Shown here: piece by piece, positions 9,428 through 19,360 of the stretch
Numbering within the stretch: the first letter of the stretch is position 1
Layout of the letters: each line of letters begins with the position of its first letter
Origin: Actinomadura craniellae
GTDB lineage: Bacteria; Actinomycetota; Actinomycetes; Streptosporangiales; Streptosporangiaceae
Direction of reading: 5' to 3'
DNA length: 64,000 nt
Assembly: GCF_003289645.1 (NCBI RefSeq)
Contig: NZ_QLYX01000002.1
Location: forward strand, 558,001 to 622,000
Made by a program: the position numbers and the translations under genes
Notes under the pieces: generated by a model
What the model was told of the DNA's origin: nothing
Database searches by the model: none
What the model saw: the letters and a program-made list of their open reading frames with translations, nothing else

Positions 9428-9456
9428 TTGCGCCTACTTCGTTTGTTGCAGATACT
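9428..9456 (+). promoter_or_regulatory. Candidate promoter of the antitoxin/PIN operon
   Basis: A -35-like TTGCGC (9428-9433) is followed after 17 bp by GATACT (9451-9456). Transcription would begin near 9463, right at the AAAGGGGG ribosome site (9463-9470) of the antitoxin ATG at 9477, leaving almost no leader. Seen by eye only. Confidence 0.45.
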
Positions 9457-9476
9457 GCGAAGAAAGGGGGTGGGCC

Positions 9477-9932
9477 ATGGCCGACATTCAGGCCAAACGC
9501 GTGGAACCTGGAACCATCGACGCCGAGGTTGCCGGCCGCGCAGTTCGCCGCATCAAGGACTACCTCATGCGGCACCCCGATCAGGATGTCATCGCCGTCG
9601 CCGGGGAGCATGGGGTTGAGGACGCCCTGTTCCTGCCTCGCGAGGCCGTGAGCCTGCTCGCCTTCATCCTTGCTCAGGCGGCAGCGGGCCGAGGCATCAC
9701 GGTCATGCCCTCTCATGCCGAACTGACCACCCAGCAGGCCGCGGACATACTCAATGTTTCACGCCCTTACCTGATCAAGCTTTTGGAGTCGGGGGAAATA
9801 CCCTTCCGGCTGGTTGGAAAACACCGCCGAGTCACCTACGAAGCACTCCAGGAGTACAAGCGCCACGATGACGCCAGGCGCCGAACCGCCGCCGACGAAC
9901 TTTCCGCACTCGGCCAGGAACTGGGCCTCTGA
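9477..9932 (+). CDS. Antitoxin-like helix-turn-helix (excisionase-family) protein
   Basis: 151 residues from ATG 9477, preceded by AAAGGGGG. The centre contains ELTTQQAADILNVSRPYLIKLLESGEIPFRLVGKHRRV in pieces, the classic excisionase/MerR-like DNA-binding domain (about residues 82-125), ending in EALQEYKRHDD. The N-terminal half (IKDYLMRHPDQDVIAVAG) resembles antitoxins paired with PIN toxins in actinobacteria. The PIN gene follows 2 bp downstream. It probably represses its own operon and neutralises the toxin. Base composition is somewhat less GC-rich than the flanks, consistent with transfer. Confidence 0.8.
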   Translation: MADIQAKRVEPGTIDAEVAGRAVRRIKDYLMRHPDQDVIAVAGEHGVEDALFLPREAVSLLAFILAQAAAGRGITVMPSHAELTTQQAADILNVSRPYLIKLLESGEIPFRLVGKHRRVTYEALQEYKRHDDARRRTAADELSALGQELGL

Positions 9933-9934
9933 CC

Positions 9935-10375
9935 ATGGCATTCGTGGTGGTCTACGACGCCAACCGCCCGGACATCCCATCGCAGAAGCTCGACAACCTG
10001 CGCCGACTTATGAACTTGGCCGTGCGGGACTGTCTGGTGGAAAATTACGAACCGCTGATCGAAGGACTGAAGCTTCCCGACCCTGGTGATCGGCATGTGC
10101 TTGCTGCTGCCATTCGGGCGAACGCCCAGGTCATCGTCACATCCAACCTCAAGGACTTCCCTGCGGAGGACATGGATCCCTGGGGCATAGAAGCGAAGTC
10201 CCCAGACGACTTCGTTCTCGATCAGATCGGCCTCGACAGCCGGATCGTATGGGCATGCGTTCAACAGATCGCGGATTCACGAAACAACCCGCCTGAAACA
10301 GTCGACGATGTACTGGACGCCTTGGAGGCTGCGGGTCTCGTAGAGGCAGTCGCCGCCCTGCGCACCGGTTACTGA
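9935..10375 (+). CDS. PIN-domain toxin remnant with internal in-frame deletion
   Basis: 146 residues. It starts MAFVVVYDANRPDIP, where the first strand and catalytic Asp (D8) of a PIN nuclease are present, but the sequence jumps directly to the segment that normally lies about 40 residues later (RPDIPSQKLDNLRRLMN). The later parts are intact: LPDPGDRHVLAAAIRANAQVIVTSNLKDFP and the C-terminal extension SPDDFVLDQIGLD. From memory, homologues carry VLYP and a helix with a conserved acidic residue in the missing piece. The frame stays open, so a shortened protein is probably made but likely inactive. It follows the antitoxin by 2 bp. Confidence 0.75.
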   Translation: MAFVVVYDANRPDIPSQKLDNLRRLMNLAVRDCLVENYEPLIEGLKLPDPGDRHVLAAAIRANAQVIVTSNLKDFPAEDMDPWGIEAKSPDDFVLDQIGLDSRIVWACVQQIADSRNNPPETVDDVLDALEAAGLVEAVAALRTGY

Positions 10376-10398
10376 CCTGTGTAACACCCGCTGTGCGG

Positions 10399-12516
<2,118 letters not shown>

Positions 12517-12636
12517 GTCGGCCTCCCCCCATCGGTTGACCCGTCCACTCTACGTACGGGGTACGACAGTTCAGGTCGTGCCGGCCGCGACCCTCACCTC
12601 TTCGCTCACTCCGCGGACCACTCGTCCCTCATCGGC

Positions 12637-13794
12637 TCAGGTCGCCACCGCGGGGAGCGGGATGCGGGCGCGGACCGCGAACCCGCCCCGGTCGCAGGGG
12701 CCCGCCTCGAAGGTGCCGCCCAGCGCGACGACCCGTTCGCGCAGGCCGAGCAGACCGTTGCCGCCGCTGGGCAGCTCGTGGTCCGGGCCGGCCTCCGGCG
12801 GCCCGTTGCGCACCTCCACGTCGACGGCCTCCCGGAGCTCGATGGTCACGCCCGTGTCGACGTTGCCCGCGTGCTTGTGCACGTTGGTCAGCGCCTCCTG
12901 GACCACCCGGTACAGGGTCTGCGCCACCGTGGGGGGCGGCGGCCGGTGGTCGAGGCCCTCGATCCGCAGGGTGACGGGCAGGCCCGCCGCCGCGGACTGG
13001 TCGACCAGCCCCCGGATGTCGGTGAGGCCGGGGGTGTCCGGCAGTTCGGCGGCGTCGCCGAGCCGCAGCACGCCGATCACCTGGCGTAGCTCGTCCAGCG
13101 CCTGCCGGCCCATGTCGCCGATCACCGCCGCCGTCTCGGCCGCCTTGGCCGGATCGCGGGCCGCCACCGCGCGCAGCGCCCCGGCGTGCACCACCATCAC
13201 GCTCACCCGGTTGGCCACGACGTCGTGCATCTCCCGGGCGATCCGGGTGCGCTCCTCGATCCGGGCCTGCTCGGCGAGCAGGTTCCGCTCGCGCTCCAGC
13301 CGGGCGGCGCGCTCCTGCAACGAGGCGACCAGTTGCTTGCGGGTGCCCATGTACAGGCCGAGCAGCACCGGCGGCACGATGATCGCCACCCCCAGGATCA
13401 GCCGCCCCCAGAACGGCCCGCCCTCGCCCATCCCGGGGCCCGGCTGGATGATGAAAGCGACGTACGCCGCCACCGCCAGGCCGGTCACCAGCCGCCGCGT
13501 CGCGCAGTAGGCGCCCATCGAGTACAGGGCGATGAAGTAGGACAGGAACCCTCCGGCGACGAAACCGCCCGCGATGCTCAGCGTGGCAACGGCCACCGGG
13601 TACCGCCGCCGGGCGACCAGGATCAGCCCGATCAGCACGCTGGCGGCCGCGGACACCCACGAGGGGATGTAGAAGTCGCGGACCACGAACCACAGCAGGG
13701 TGCCGTCGAGCAACGCGGCGGTCAGCGCCAGCGAGATGTCGAGCACCCGAGAACGCCGTCGCGGCCACCATGCCGCACCCCGTCCCCAGCGCAT
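12637..13794 (-). CDS. NarL-family sensor histidine kinase, orphan
   Basis: 385 residues. Four or five membrane helices occupy residues about 18-165. A short coiled coil follows (LQERAARLERERNLLAEQARIEERTRIAREMHD), giving the HisKA_3 phospho-acceptor His in REMHDVVANRVSVM. The HATPase domain shows EALTNVHKHAG (N box) and GNGLLGLRERV (G box). This DesK/NarL-type layout is common for actinobacterial two-component sensors, but no response regulator gene is next to it: uvrB lies downstream and a glycerophosphodiesterase is divergent. Signal unknown. Confidence 0.9.
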   Translation of the reverse strand: MRWGRGAAWWPRRRSRVLDISLALTAALLDGTLLWFVVRDFYIPSWVSAAASVLIGLILVARRRYPVAVATLSIAGGFVAGGFLSYFIALYSMGAYCATRRLVTGLAVAAYVAFIIQPGPGMGEGGPFWGRLILGVAIIVPPVLLGLYMGTRKQLVASLQERAARLERERNLLAEQARIEERTRIAREMHDVVANRVSVMVVHAGALRAVAARDPAKAAETAAVIGDMGRQALDELRQVIGVLRLGDAAELPDTPGLTDIRGLVDQSAAAGLPVTLRIEGLDHRPPPPTVAQTLYRVVQEALTNVHKHAGNVDTGVTIELREAVDVEVRNGPPEAGPDHELPSGGNGLLGLRERVVALGGTFEAGPCDRGGFAVRARIPLPAVAT

Positions 13795-13936
13795 GAGGCG
13801 AGCCTAAATGACTCCACCGGGTGCAAGGCCATAGAACTGGGAGGGCCGGCGGCGCAGTGCCCGCCCGCTCACTCCCAGTAACGCGCTCCGCCGGATCCCG
13901 CCGGGCGCACGCCCGCCCTTCGGAGGAGACTCCCGC

Positions 13937-14878
13937 ATGTTCCGCAGGCTCGGTCCGGCCGCCGTCGCCGCCCTCACGCCGCTGCCGGTCCTCGCACCGG
14001 CCGCCCTGGCCCCGCCCGTCCCCACCGCCCAGACCGTTCCGGTCACCCAGGCGGTTCCGGCCGATCCCCTGCCGGACGTGCCAGCGGGAACGGCCCTGCC
14101 GGTGCTGCACCGGACCACCGGGCTGGTCAAGGTCGCTCACCGCGGCGCGTCCGCGCACGCCCCCGAGAACACCCTGGCCGCGTTCCGGCAGGCGCGGGCG
14201 ATGGGCGCCGACGTCTTCGAACTCGACGTCCGGCAGACCAAAGACGGGCGGCTGATCCTCATGCACGACACCACGCTGGCCAGGACGACCGACGCGGAGC
14301 GGGTCTTCCCCGCCCGGCGGCCGTGGCGGGTCCGGGACTTCACCCTGGCGGAGATCCGCAGGCTGGACGCCGGTTCCTGGTGGGGCCCGGCCCACCGCGG
14401 CGAGCGGGTGCCGACGCTGCGCGAGGCGCTGCGCGCGATGGGCGACGGCCCGATGGGCGTGCTCATCGAGGTGAAGCCCCCGGCGGGCCAGCCGGGCGTC
14501 GCCCGGCGCGTCGCCACCGAGCTCCGGGCCGGTCCCACCTGGCTGGGCACCGGGCGGACCGTCGTGCAGAGCTTCGACCGCGCCTTCGTGCGCTCCTTCC
14601 ACCGGATCGCGCCGGACGTGCCCACCGCGGTGCTCGGCAATCCCACCCCCGCCGAACTGCCCGGCATCCGGCGGTACGCCCGGTACGTCAACCCGCCGCA
14701 CCGCAACCTCACTCCCGCCTACGTCGCCAGCGCCCACCGGCACGGCCTGCGGGTGTACGCCTGGACGGTCGACGACGTCGCGACCATGCGACGGCTCGCC
14801 GCCGCGGACGTCGACGGCATCGTCACCAACCGGCCCGACCTGCTGTGGCAGGCCACCGACCCCGGCCTGCTGGCCTGA
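13937..14878 (+). CDS. Secreted glycerophosphodiester phosphodiesterase
   Basis: 313 residues with GGAGGA upstream of ATG 13937. An N-terminal signal peptide (MFRRLGPAAVAALTPLPVLAPAALA) and Pro/Val-rich spacer precede a GDPD TIM barrel. The catalytic blocks are HRGASAHAPENTL, FELDVRQTKDGRLILMHD and the C-terminal LRVYAWTVDD/VDGIVTNRPDL. The enzyme family hydrolyses glycerophosphodiesters to an alcohol and glycerol-3-phosphate; here it should act outside the membrane, possibly on phospholipid or teichoic-acid products. Divergent from the kinase gene with a 142-bp gap. Confidence 0.92.
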   Translation: MFRRLGPAAVAALTPLPVLAPAALAPPVPTAQTVPVTQAVPADPLPDVPAGTALPVLHRTTGLVKVAHRGASAHAPENTLAAFRQARAMGADVFELDVRQTKDGRLILMHDTTLARTTDAERVFPARRPWRVRDFTLAEIRRLDAGSWWGPAHRGERVPTLREALRAMGDGPMGVLIEVKPPAGQPGVARRVATELRAGPTWLGTGRTVVQSFDRAFVRSFHRIAPDVPTAVLGNPTPAELPGIRRYARYVNPPHRNLTPAYVASAHRHGLRVYAWTVDDVATMRRLAAADVDGIVTNRPDLLWQATDPGLLA

Positions 14879-14920
14879 TGGGCTACCGTCCGGCGCCGGT
14901 GACCCGTATCGTCGGCGGGT

Positions 14921-15313
14921 GTGAGCTACTGGACACCGCCACCCGGTGACGAGCCCGTGCTGTTCACCCTCGGCGACGTGGCGGTGACCAACACGTCGCT
15001 GATCCTCCCGCACGGCCGGTACCCGCTGCGCGGCACGGTCTGGACCGTCCACAACCAGACCTACGCCACCAGCGCGATCCCCGCCTGGGCGATCGTCGTG
15101 GCGATCGTCGGTTTCCTCTTCCTCTGCGTCTTCAGCCTGTTCTTCCTGCTGGCCAAGGAGACCCGGATGCAGGGCTACATCGAGGTCCACATCCAGAGCC
15201 CGGACGGCCTGCACCACGTCACCCGGATCGCCGCGGTCGACCCGTTCACCTTCGGCTGGGTCCAGCAGCAGGTCTCCCAGGCGCAGGCCCTCGCCAGCGG
15301 GCCCACCGCGTAA
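14921..15313 (+). CDS. Small conserved membrane protein
   Basis: 130 residues from GTG 14921. One strong membrane segment (WAIVVAIVGFLFLCVFSLFFLLA, about 55-78) separates an N-terminal domain (FTLGDVAVTNTSLILPHGRYPLRGTVWTVHN) from a C-terminal domain (MQGYIEVHIQSPDGLHHV) that both look beta-rich and probably cytosolic-facing or PH-like. I recognise the general type from actinobacterial genomes but not a named function. It precedes the three-gene set starting at 15384 by 70 bp and may be co-transcribed. Confidence 0.75.
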   Translation: MSYWTPPPGDEPVLFTLGDVAVTNTSLILPHGRYPLRGTVWTVHNQTYATSAIPAWAIVVAIVGFLFLCVFSLFFLLAKETRMQGYIEVHIQSPDGLHHVTRIAAVDPFTFGWVQQQVSQAQALASGPTA

Positions 15314-15383
15314 AAATCCGTGGTCCGCCCGGCGCGGCGGCGCCTACGATGTCGGGGCCGCCGACGGACGGAGACGCGCGCCC

Positions 15384-16397
15384 ATGACCCGGTTCGCCAT
15401 CTGGCTGGGGAAGAACGCCGACGCGGTCATCGCGCTGGTGCTCGCCGTGGTGGTCGCCGTGCTCGGGCTGGGGGTCGAGCTCGGCGACGGTGTGGTCGAG
15501 AGCGCGATCCTGCTGGTGATGGGCCTGCTGTCCAGCGCGCTGCTGCGGGACCGATCCCGTCGGGAGCCGGTCGAGGCCGAGGTCCGTGACGTGTTGCTGG
15601 GTTCGTCCCACACCCTCGCGGGGCTGAGCGAGCGGCTCTCCCACATCGAGCGCTTCGAGGGCGTGGTCGCCGACACCAAGCGGGCCCTGGACGAGACCAC
15701 CGCCGTCCGGATCATCGACGGCGCCCAGGTCGAGCCGGTGCTCGCGGCGGCCCGGCGCACCACCGACCGCTGGGTCTTCAAGGGCGGCACCGGCACCTAC
15801 ATCCGCGCCAAGACGCTGCCCGAGTGCGTGGCGACCGCCCGCCGGGAGCGCCGCACCCTGCTGTTCCGGCTGGAGATCATCGACCCGACCGACACGGAGG
15901 TCTGCGACACCTACGCCCGGCACCGCCGGTCGGTGTCGGAGGACCCCGACGGCACCGGTGAACCGTGGACCCTCGACCGCACCCGCAAGGAGTCGTACGC
16001 GACGATCCTGGCCGCCTGCTGGAACCGGCAGCGGTTCAACATGCTCGACATCGACATCGGCCTGTCCTCGGTGATGACGACGCTGCGCTGGGACCTGTCG
16101 GCCGGCTGCGTGGTGATCACCCGGGACGATCCGCGCGGCCCCGCCCTGGTCGTCGACAGCGAGAAGTTCTACTACGGCTGGTGCAGCGCCGAACTGCAGA
16201 ACAGCCTCGACCAGGCCCGCCGGGTACCGATCGAGCAGGCCAGGGCCGTCGAGCTGAGCGACGAGCCGACCGTGGACGAGGTGCGCCGGCTCTTCACCGC
16301 CCTCGGGGTCGCGCTGCCCGGCACCTACGGCGACCGGGACGTCGTCGACATCACCCGGCGGGCGCTGCGCCCGCGCAACCCCTTCCCCACACCCTGA
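15384..16397 (+). CDS. Membrane-anchored protein of unknown function with PLD-like-looking core
   Basis: 337 residues, ATG 15384. Residues about 14-52 form two membrane helices (ADAVIALVLAVVVAVLGLGV, VVESAILLVMGLLSSALL). A charged helical linker with SHTLAGLSERLSHIERF follows. The soluble core shows WVFKGGTGTYIRAKTLPECV, RLEIIDPTDTEVCDTYARHR and SVMTTLRWDLSAGCVVITRDDP. This strand/helix order reminds me of phospholipase-D-like sensor domains that lack HKD catalytic motifs, but I cannot assign a family. The cupin gene starts 7 bp downstream and an IMPase-family gene follows, so the three likely act together. Confidence 0.75.
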   Translation: MTRFAIWLGKNADAVIALVLAVVVAVLGLGVELGDGVVESAILLVMGLLSSALLRDRSRREPVEAEVRDVLLGSSHTLAGLSERLSHIERFEGVVADTKRALDETTAVRIIDGAQVEPVLAAARRTTDRWVFKGGTGTYIRAKTLPECVATARRERRTLLFRLEIIDPTDTEVCDTYARHRRSVSEDPDGTGEPWTLDRTRKESYATILAACWNRQRFNMLDIDIGLSSVMTTLRWDLSAGCVVITRDDPRGPALVVDSEKFYYGWCSAELQNSLDQARRVPIEQARAVELSDEPTVDEVRRLFTALGVALPGTYGDRDVVDITRRALRPRNPFPTP

Positions 16398-16404
16398 TGC
16401 CGCC

Positions 16405-17064
16405 ATGCGCTACGAAGACGTCCACGCGGAGATCGACGCCGGGACCGCCCGGGACGTCCTGCCGCACTGGGCCCGCGGGCTGCTCGACGACATCGCGCAC
16501 GGCCGGCGGGTGACGGCCGCCGTACGCCACCCGCTGGGGTTCCTGTGCCTGCCGGTGGAGCGCCGCGGCCCGTACGGCATGTGCCTGCACCTGTGGTCGG
16601 CGGAGCTGCCGGCCGGCCGTGTCACCACCTCCCAGGTGCACTGCCACAGCTGGGACCTGGTCAGCTACGTGCTGTACGGGTCGCTGCGGAACGTGCGGTT
16701 CCAGATCGTCGACGACCCCGCCGCCGCCACCCACCGGGTGTTCGAGGTGATCAGCCGGGGCGACGTGGACGAGCTCCGGGCCACCGACCGGACGGTGCGC
16801 TGCGCGCCGGGCCGCGACTCGATGCACCGGACAGGCGAGTCCTACGCGCTGCCCGCGGGGGTCTTCCACAGCACCGTCCTCGACGACGGCCCCGAGGCGG
16901 CGACGGTCGCGCTGGGCCTGGAGGTACCGGCCGCCGGCGACCTGTCGTTGGGCGGGCTCGGCACCCCGACGCACCGCGTCCACCGCCTGCCGCACGGGCC
17001 GGCCGAGACGGCCCGGGCGGCCTTACTGTCGTCCCGGCGGATCGCGGCGGTCCATGCGGACTGA
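16405..17064 (+). CDS. Cupin-fold (cysteine-dioxygenase-like) protein
   Basis: 219 residues. The metal-binding half-motif 1 is seen as TSQVHCHSWDLVSYVLYGSL (two His), and half-motif 2 as ESYALPAGVFHSTV (His), fitting a double-stranded beta-helix of the cysteine-dioxygenase/cupin superfamily. No defined catalytic signature for cysteine dioxygenase is visible, so substrate is open. The gene sits 7 bp after the membrane-anchored protein and 42 bp before the IMPase-family gene, all on one strand, implying an operon. Confidence 0.72.
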   Translation: MRYEDVHAEIDAGTARDVLPHWARGLLDDIAHGRRVTAAVRHPLGFLCLPVERRGPYGMCLHLWSAELPAGRVTTSQVHCHSWDLVSYVLYGSLRNVRFQIVDDPAAATHRVFEVISRGDVDELRATDRTVRCAPGRDSMHRTGESYALPAGVFHSTVLDDGPEAATVALGLEVPAAGDLSLGGLGTPTHRVHRLPHGPAETARAALLSSRRIAAVHAD

Positions 17065-17106
17065 CACGACGGCCGATCAGCACCCGTACCGCCCTCGGAG
17101 GCGCCC

Positions 17107-17964
17107 ATGGAACCCCCGTCCGATCCGGTGGACCTCGCCCGGGCCCTCGGGGTCGCGATCGACGCCGCGGAGGCCGCCGGCATCCTGTTGCGGACGGGCG
17201 CCCGCGGCCCGGTGGAGGCCTGGGCGAAGGGCACCTCGGGCGACGTGGTCACCGCACTGGACCTGGCCGCCGAGGACCTGATCCTGCGGCGGCTGCGCGG
17301 CGCCTACCCCGAGCACCGGATCATCTCCGAGGAGGCCGGCGTGGTGGGGTCCGCCGACGGGCGGCTGACCTGGCTGGTGGACCCCCTCGACGGCACCAAC
17401 AACGTGGCGGTCGGGCTGCCGGTGTACGCGGTCGGGCTGGCGCTGTGCGCCGGCTCGGTACCGGTGCTCGGCGTGGTGCACGACCCGCTCACCGCCCGCA
17501 CCTGGTCGGCGACCTGCGGCGGCGGCGCCCGGGGGCCGGACGGCGCCCTGTCCGGCCCCTCCGGCCCGGGCCGCGACCGTCCCGTCATCGCCTGGACGCA
17601 GGGGCACGCGGTCGGCCGGGACGACCCGGCGGCCCGGGCGCTCAAAATGGTCCTGGAGGCCAGGTCGGGCCGGCTGCTCCAGCTGTGGGCGCCCCTGGTG
17701 GCGTGGGTGATGCTCGCCCGCGGCGACATCGACGGTGTCGTCGGTTACCGCACCGAGATGGTCGACCTACCGGCGGGGGCGCTGATCGCGCGGGAGGCCG
17801 GGGCGGTGTTCCGCGGCGCCGACGGCGGCCCCTACGAGGTGCGTCTCGACGAGCCCGAGCCGACGTTCGTGGCCGCCCGGCCCGCCCTGGTCGACCGCCT
17901 GCTGGAAACCGTGGCGGACGCGGCCCGGCTGGCCCCCCGGCTGGCCGGGCTGGGCCCGCCGTAG
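17107..17964 (+). CDS. Inositol monophosphatase / CysQ superfamily phosphatase
   Basis: 285 residues. Mg-dependent phosphatase motifs are present: SEEAG (metal-binding Glu), VDPLDGTNN (consensus DPxDGTxNF, with N for F) and a C-terminal TEMVDLPAGALIAREAGA replacing the usual WDxAAG block but keeping the Asp. Family members hydrolyse inositol phosphate, 3'-phosphoadenosine-5'-phosphate or sugar phosphates; the sequence does not settle which. It closes the operon with the cupin and membrane genes and ends 7 bp from the convergent permease gene. Confidence 0.85.
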   Translation: MEPPSDPVDLARALGVAIDAAEAAGILLRTGARGPVEAWAKGTSGDVVTALDLAAEDLILRRLRGAYPEHRIISEEAGVVGSADGRLTWLVDPLDGTNNVAVGLPVYAVGLALCAGSVPVLGVVHDPLTARTWSATCGGGARGPDGALSGPSGPGRDRPVIAWTQGHAVGRDDPAARALKMVLEARSGRLLQLWAPLVAWVMLARGDIDGVVGYRTEMVDLPAGALIAREAGAVFRGADGGPYEVRLDEPEPTFVAARPALVDRLLETVADAARLAPRLAGLGPP

Positions 17965-17971
17965 GCCCGGG

Positions 17972-19240
17972 TCAGCCGGTCAGCAGCAGCGCGCCCACCG
18001 CCGCAGCGCAGCCCGCCACCGCGAGCGCGGCCCCGGTGAGCACGAACCGGACGATCGGCACCTGGACGTCCCGGCGGCGGCACCACTCGAACCACAGCAG
18101 GGTGGCCAGCGACCCCCAGGGCGTGATCACCGGCCCGACGTTCGTGCCGATCAGCAGGGCGAGCAACTGGTCGCGGTCGCCCACCGGAACGACGGCCTCA
18201 CCGGCGACGTAGGCGGGCAGGTTGTTGAGCAGGTTGGACAGTCCGGCCCCGGCCGCGGCGGCCCGGAGCGCGCCCGCCACACCCCCCTCGGAGCCGATCA
18301 GGGCGGTCATCACCGCGTCGAGGCCGTACCGGCTGAGCGTCGGCACCACCAGGAACAGCCCGGTGACGAAGACCAGCAGCCGCCACGGGATCAGCGCCGG
18401 CCGCAGCGCGGACCGGTCGCGGACCGCGAACGCCAGCACGGCCACCGCCGCCGCGGCCGTCGCGGCCACGCCGATCTCGACCCCGGCCAGGATCGCGGCG
18501 ATGAACAGCAGGCAGGCCAGGCCGGTGGCCGAGAACAGCACCCGGTCGCGCACCGGGGACGGCTCGGGCGGGTCGTACCGGTCGGCGCCGCGCGCCCCGC
18601 GCCGCCAGTACCAGACCCACAGCAGCACCATCGTCACCGCCACGGACGCCGCCTGCGGCGCCCACATCCGGGCGGCGAACCCCGGCCCCTCCAGGGCCAC
18701 CCGGTCGGCGGCCAGCAGGTTGGTCAGGTTCGACACCGGCAGCAGGAGGCTGGCGGTGTTGGCCAGCCACACGGTCGTCATGGCCAGCGGCAGCGGGGCG
18801 ATCCGCGCCTTCGGGGCCAGCGCCAGCATCACCGGGGTGAGCAGCACCGCGGTGGTGTCGAGGTTCAGGAAGGTCGTCGTCAGCGCGGCGAAGGCGACGC
18901 ACAGCAGGAACAGCGCGCCGTAGCCGCCGCGCCCCAGCCGCGCCATCCGCTCGGCGATGAGGTCGAAGACCCCGGCCTCCTTGGTCAGCTCGGCCAGCAC
19001 GATGACGCTGCCCAGGAACACCAGCAGCGGGCCGATCCGGCGGATGCTCGCCTCGGCCTCCGCGACCGGCAGCAAGCCGGTGACCACGAAGAGCAACCCC
19101 AGGAACAACAGGCCGAACCGTACCCCGTCGAGCGGGTTCAGCAGACCGCGCAGGGGGCCACGGGAGGGCGGCACGGCCGCCATGATCTCACGACCGGCTG
19201 GTGAACTCTCCTGTTCCGGCGGACTTGTCCGCGACTCCAT
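17972..19240 (-). CDS. SLC13/ArsB-NhaD superfamily anion permease
   Basis: 422 residues from ATG 19240, which has GGGAGG seven bases upstream. About ten to eleven hydrophobic helices are seen. The typical SLC13/ArsB motifs are FAALTTTFLNLDTTAVLLTPVM (first re-entrant loop) and the C-terminal counterpart GLSNLLNNLPAYVAGEAV followed by GTNVGPVITPWGSLATLLW. Known relatives move arsenite, Na+ or dicarboxylates. No ars regulator or reductase gene is nearby, so arsenite is not supported. It is divergent from the TIR-NACHT gene, sharing a 119-bp intergenic region. Confidence 0.88.
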   Translation of the reverse strand: MESRTSPPEQESSPAGREIMAAVPPSRGPLRGLLNPLDGVRFGLLFLGLLFVVTGLLPVAEAEASIRRIGPLLVFLGSVIVLAELTKEAGVFDLIAERMARLGRGGYGALFLLCVAFAALTTTFLNLDTTAVLLTPVMLALAPKARIAPLPLAMTTVWLANTASLLLPVSNLTNLLAADRVALEGPGFAARMWAPQAASVAVTMVLLWVWYWRRGARGADRYDPPEPSPVRDRVLFSATGLACLLFIAAILAGVEIGVAATAAAAVAVLAFAVRDRSALRPALIPWRLLVFVTGLFLVVPTLSRYGLDAVMTALIGSEGGVAGALRAAAAGAGLSNLLNNLPAYVAGEAVVPVGDRDQLLALLIGTNVGPVITPWGSLATLLWFEWCRRRDVQVPIVRFVLTGAALAVAGCAAAVGALLLTG

Positions 19241-19346
19241 GCGCGTGCCTCCCGTCGCCTGCGATCGTGGCGCCGCCGCCGGAGGGCGTCCCGGATCGAC
19301 GCGCGTGAGCGGGGAAATTCTTACATCGGAGATCGCCCCTGCGGGT

Positions 19347-19360
19347 GATACTGGCCCCTA
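19347..19360 (+). promoter_or_regulatory. Candidate -10 for leaderless transcription of the TIR-NACHT gene
   Basis: GATACT at 19347-19352 lies seven bases before the ATG at 19360, and no ribosome site is visible before that ATG. This matches the leaderless pattern common in actinobacteria. A convincing -35 at 17-18 bp is not seen (TTACAT at 19321 is 20 bp away). The alternative GTG at 19345 would overlap this element. Confidence 0.35.

Noticed and set aside
9935-10375. Frameshifted pseudogene
   Set aside because: The frame is intact from ATG to TGA; the defect is a missing internal segment, not a frameshift or stop.
12517-12636. SOS (LexA) box before uvrB
   Set aside because: Looked for TCGAAC-n4-GTTCGA and found only a GAAC half; not supported.
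17972-19240. Arsenite efflux gene arsB
   Set aside because: Only superfamily motifs are present and no ars regulator, reductase or acr3 gene is nearby.
19345-19359. GTG 19345 as start of the TIR-NACHT gene
   Set aside because: It adds only five residues, has no well-spaced ribosome site and would sit on the GATACT element; ATG 19360 is preferred.
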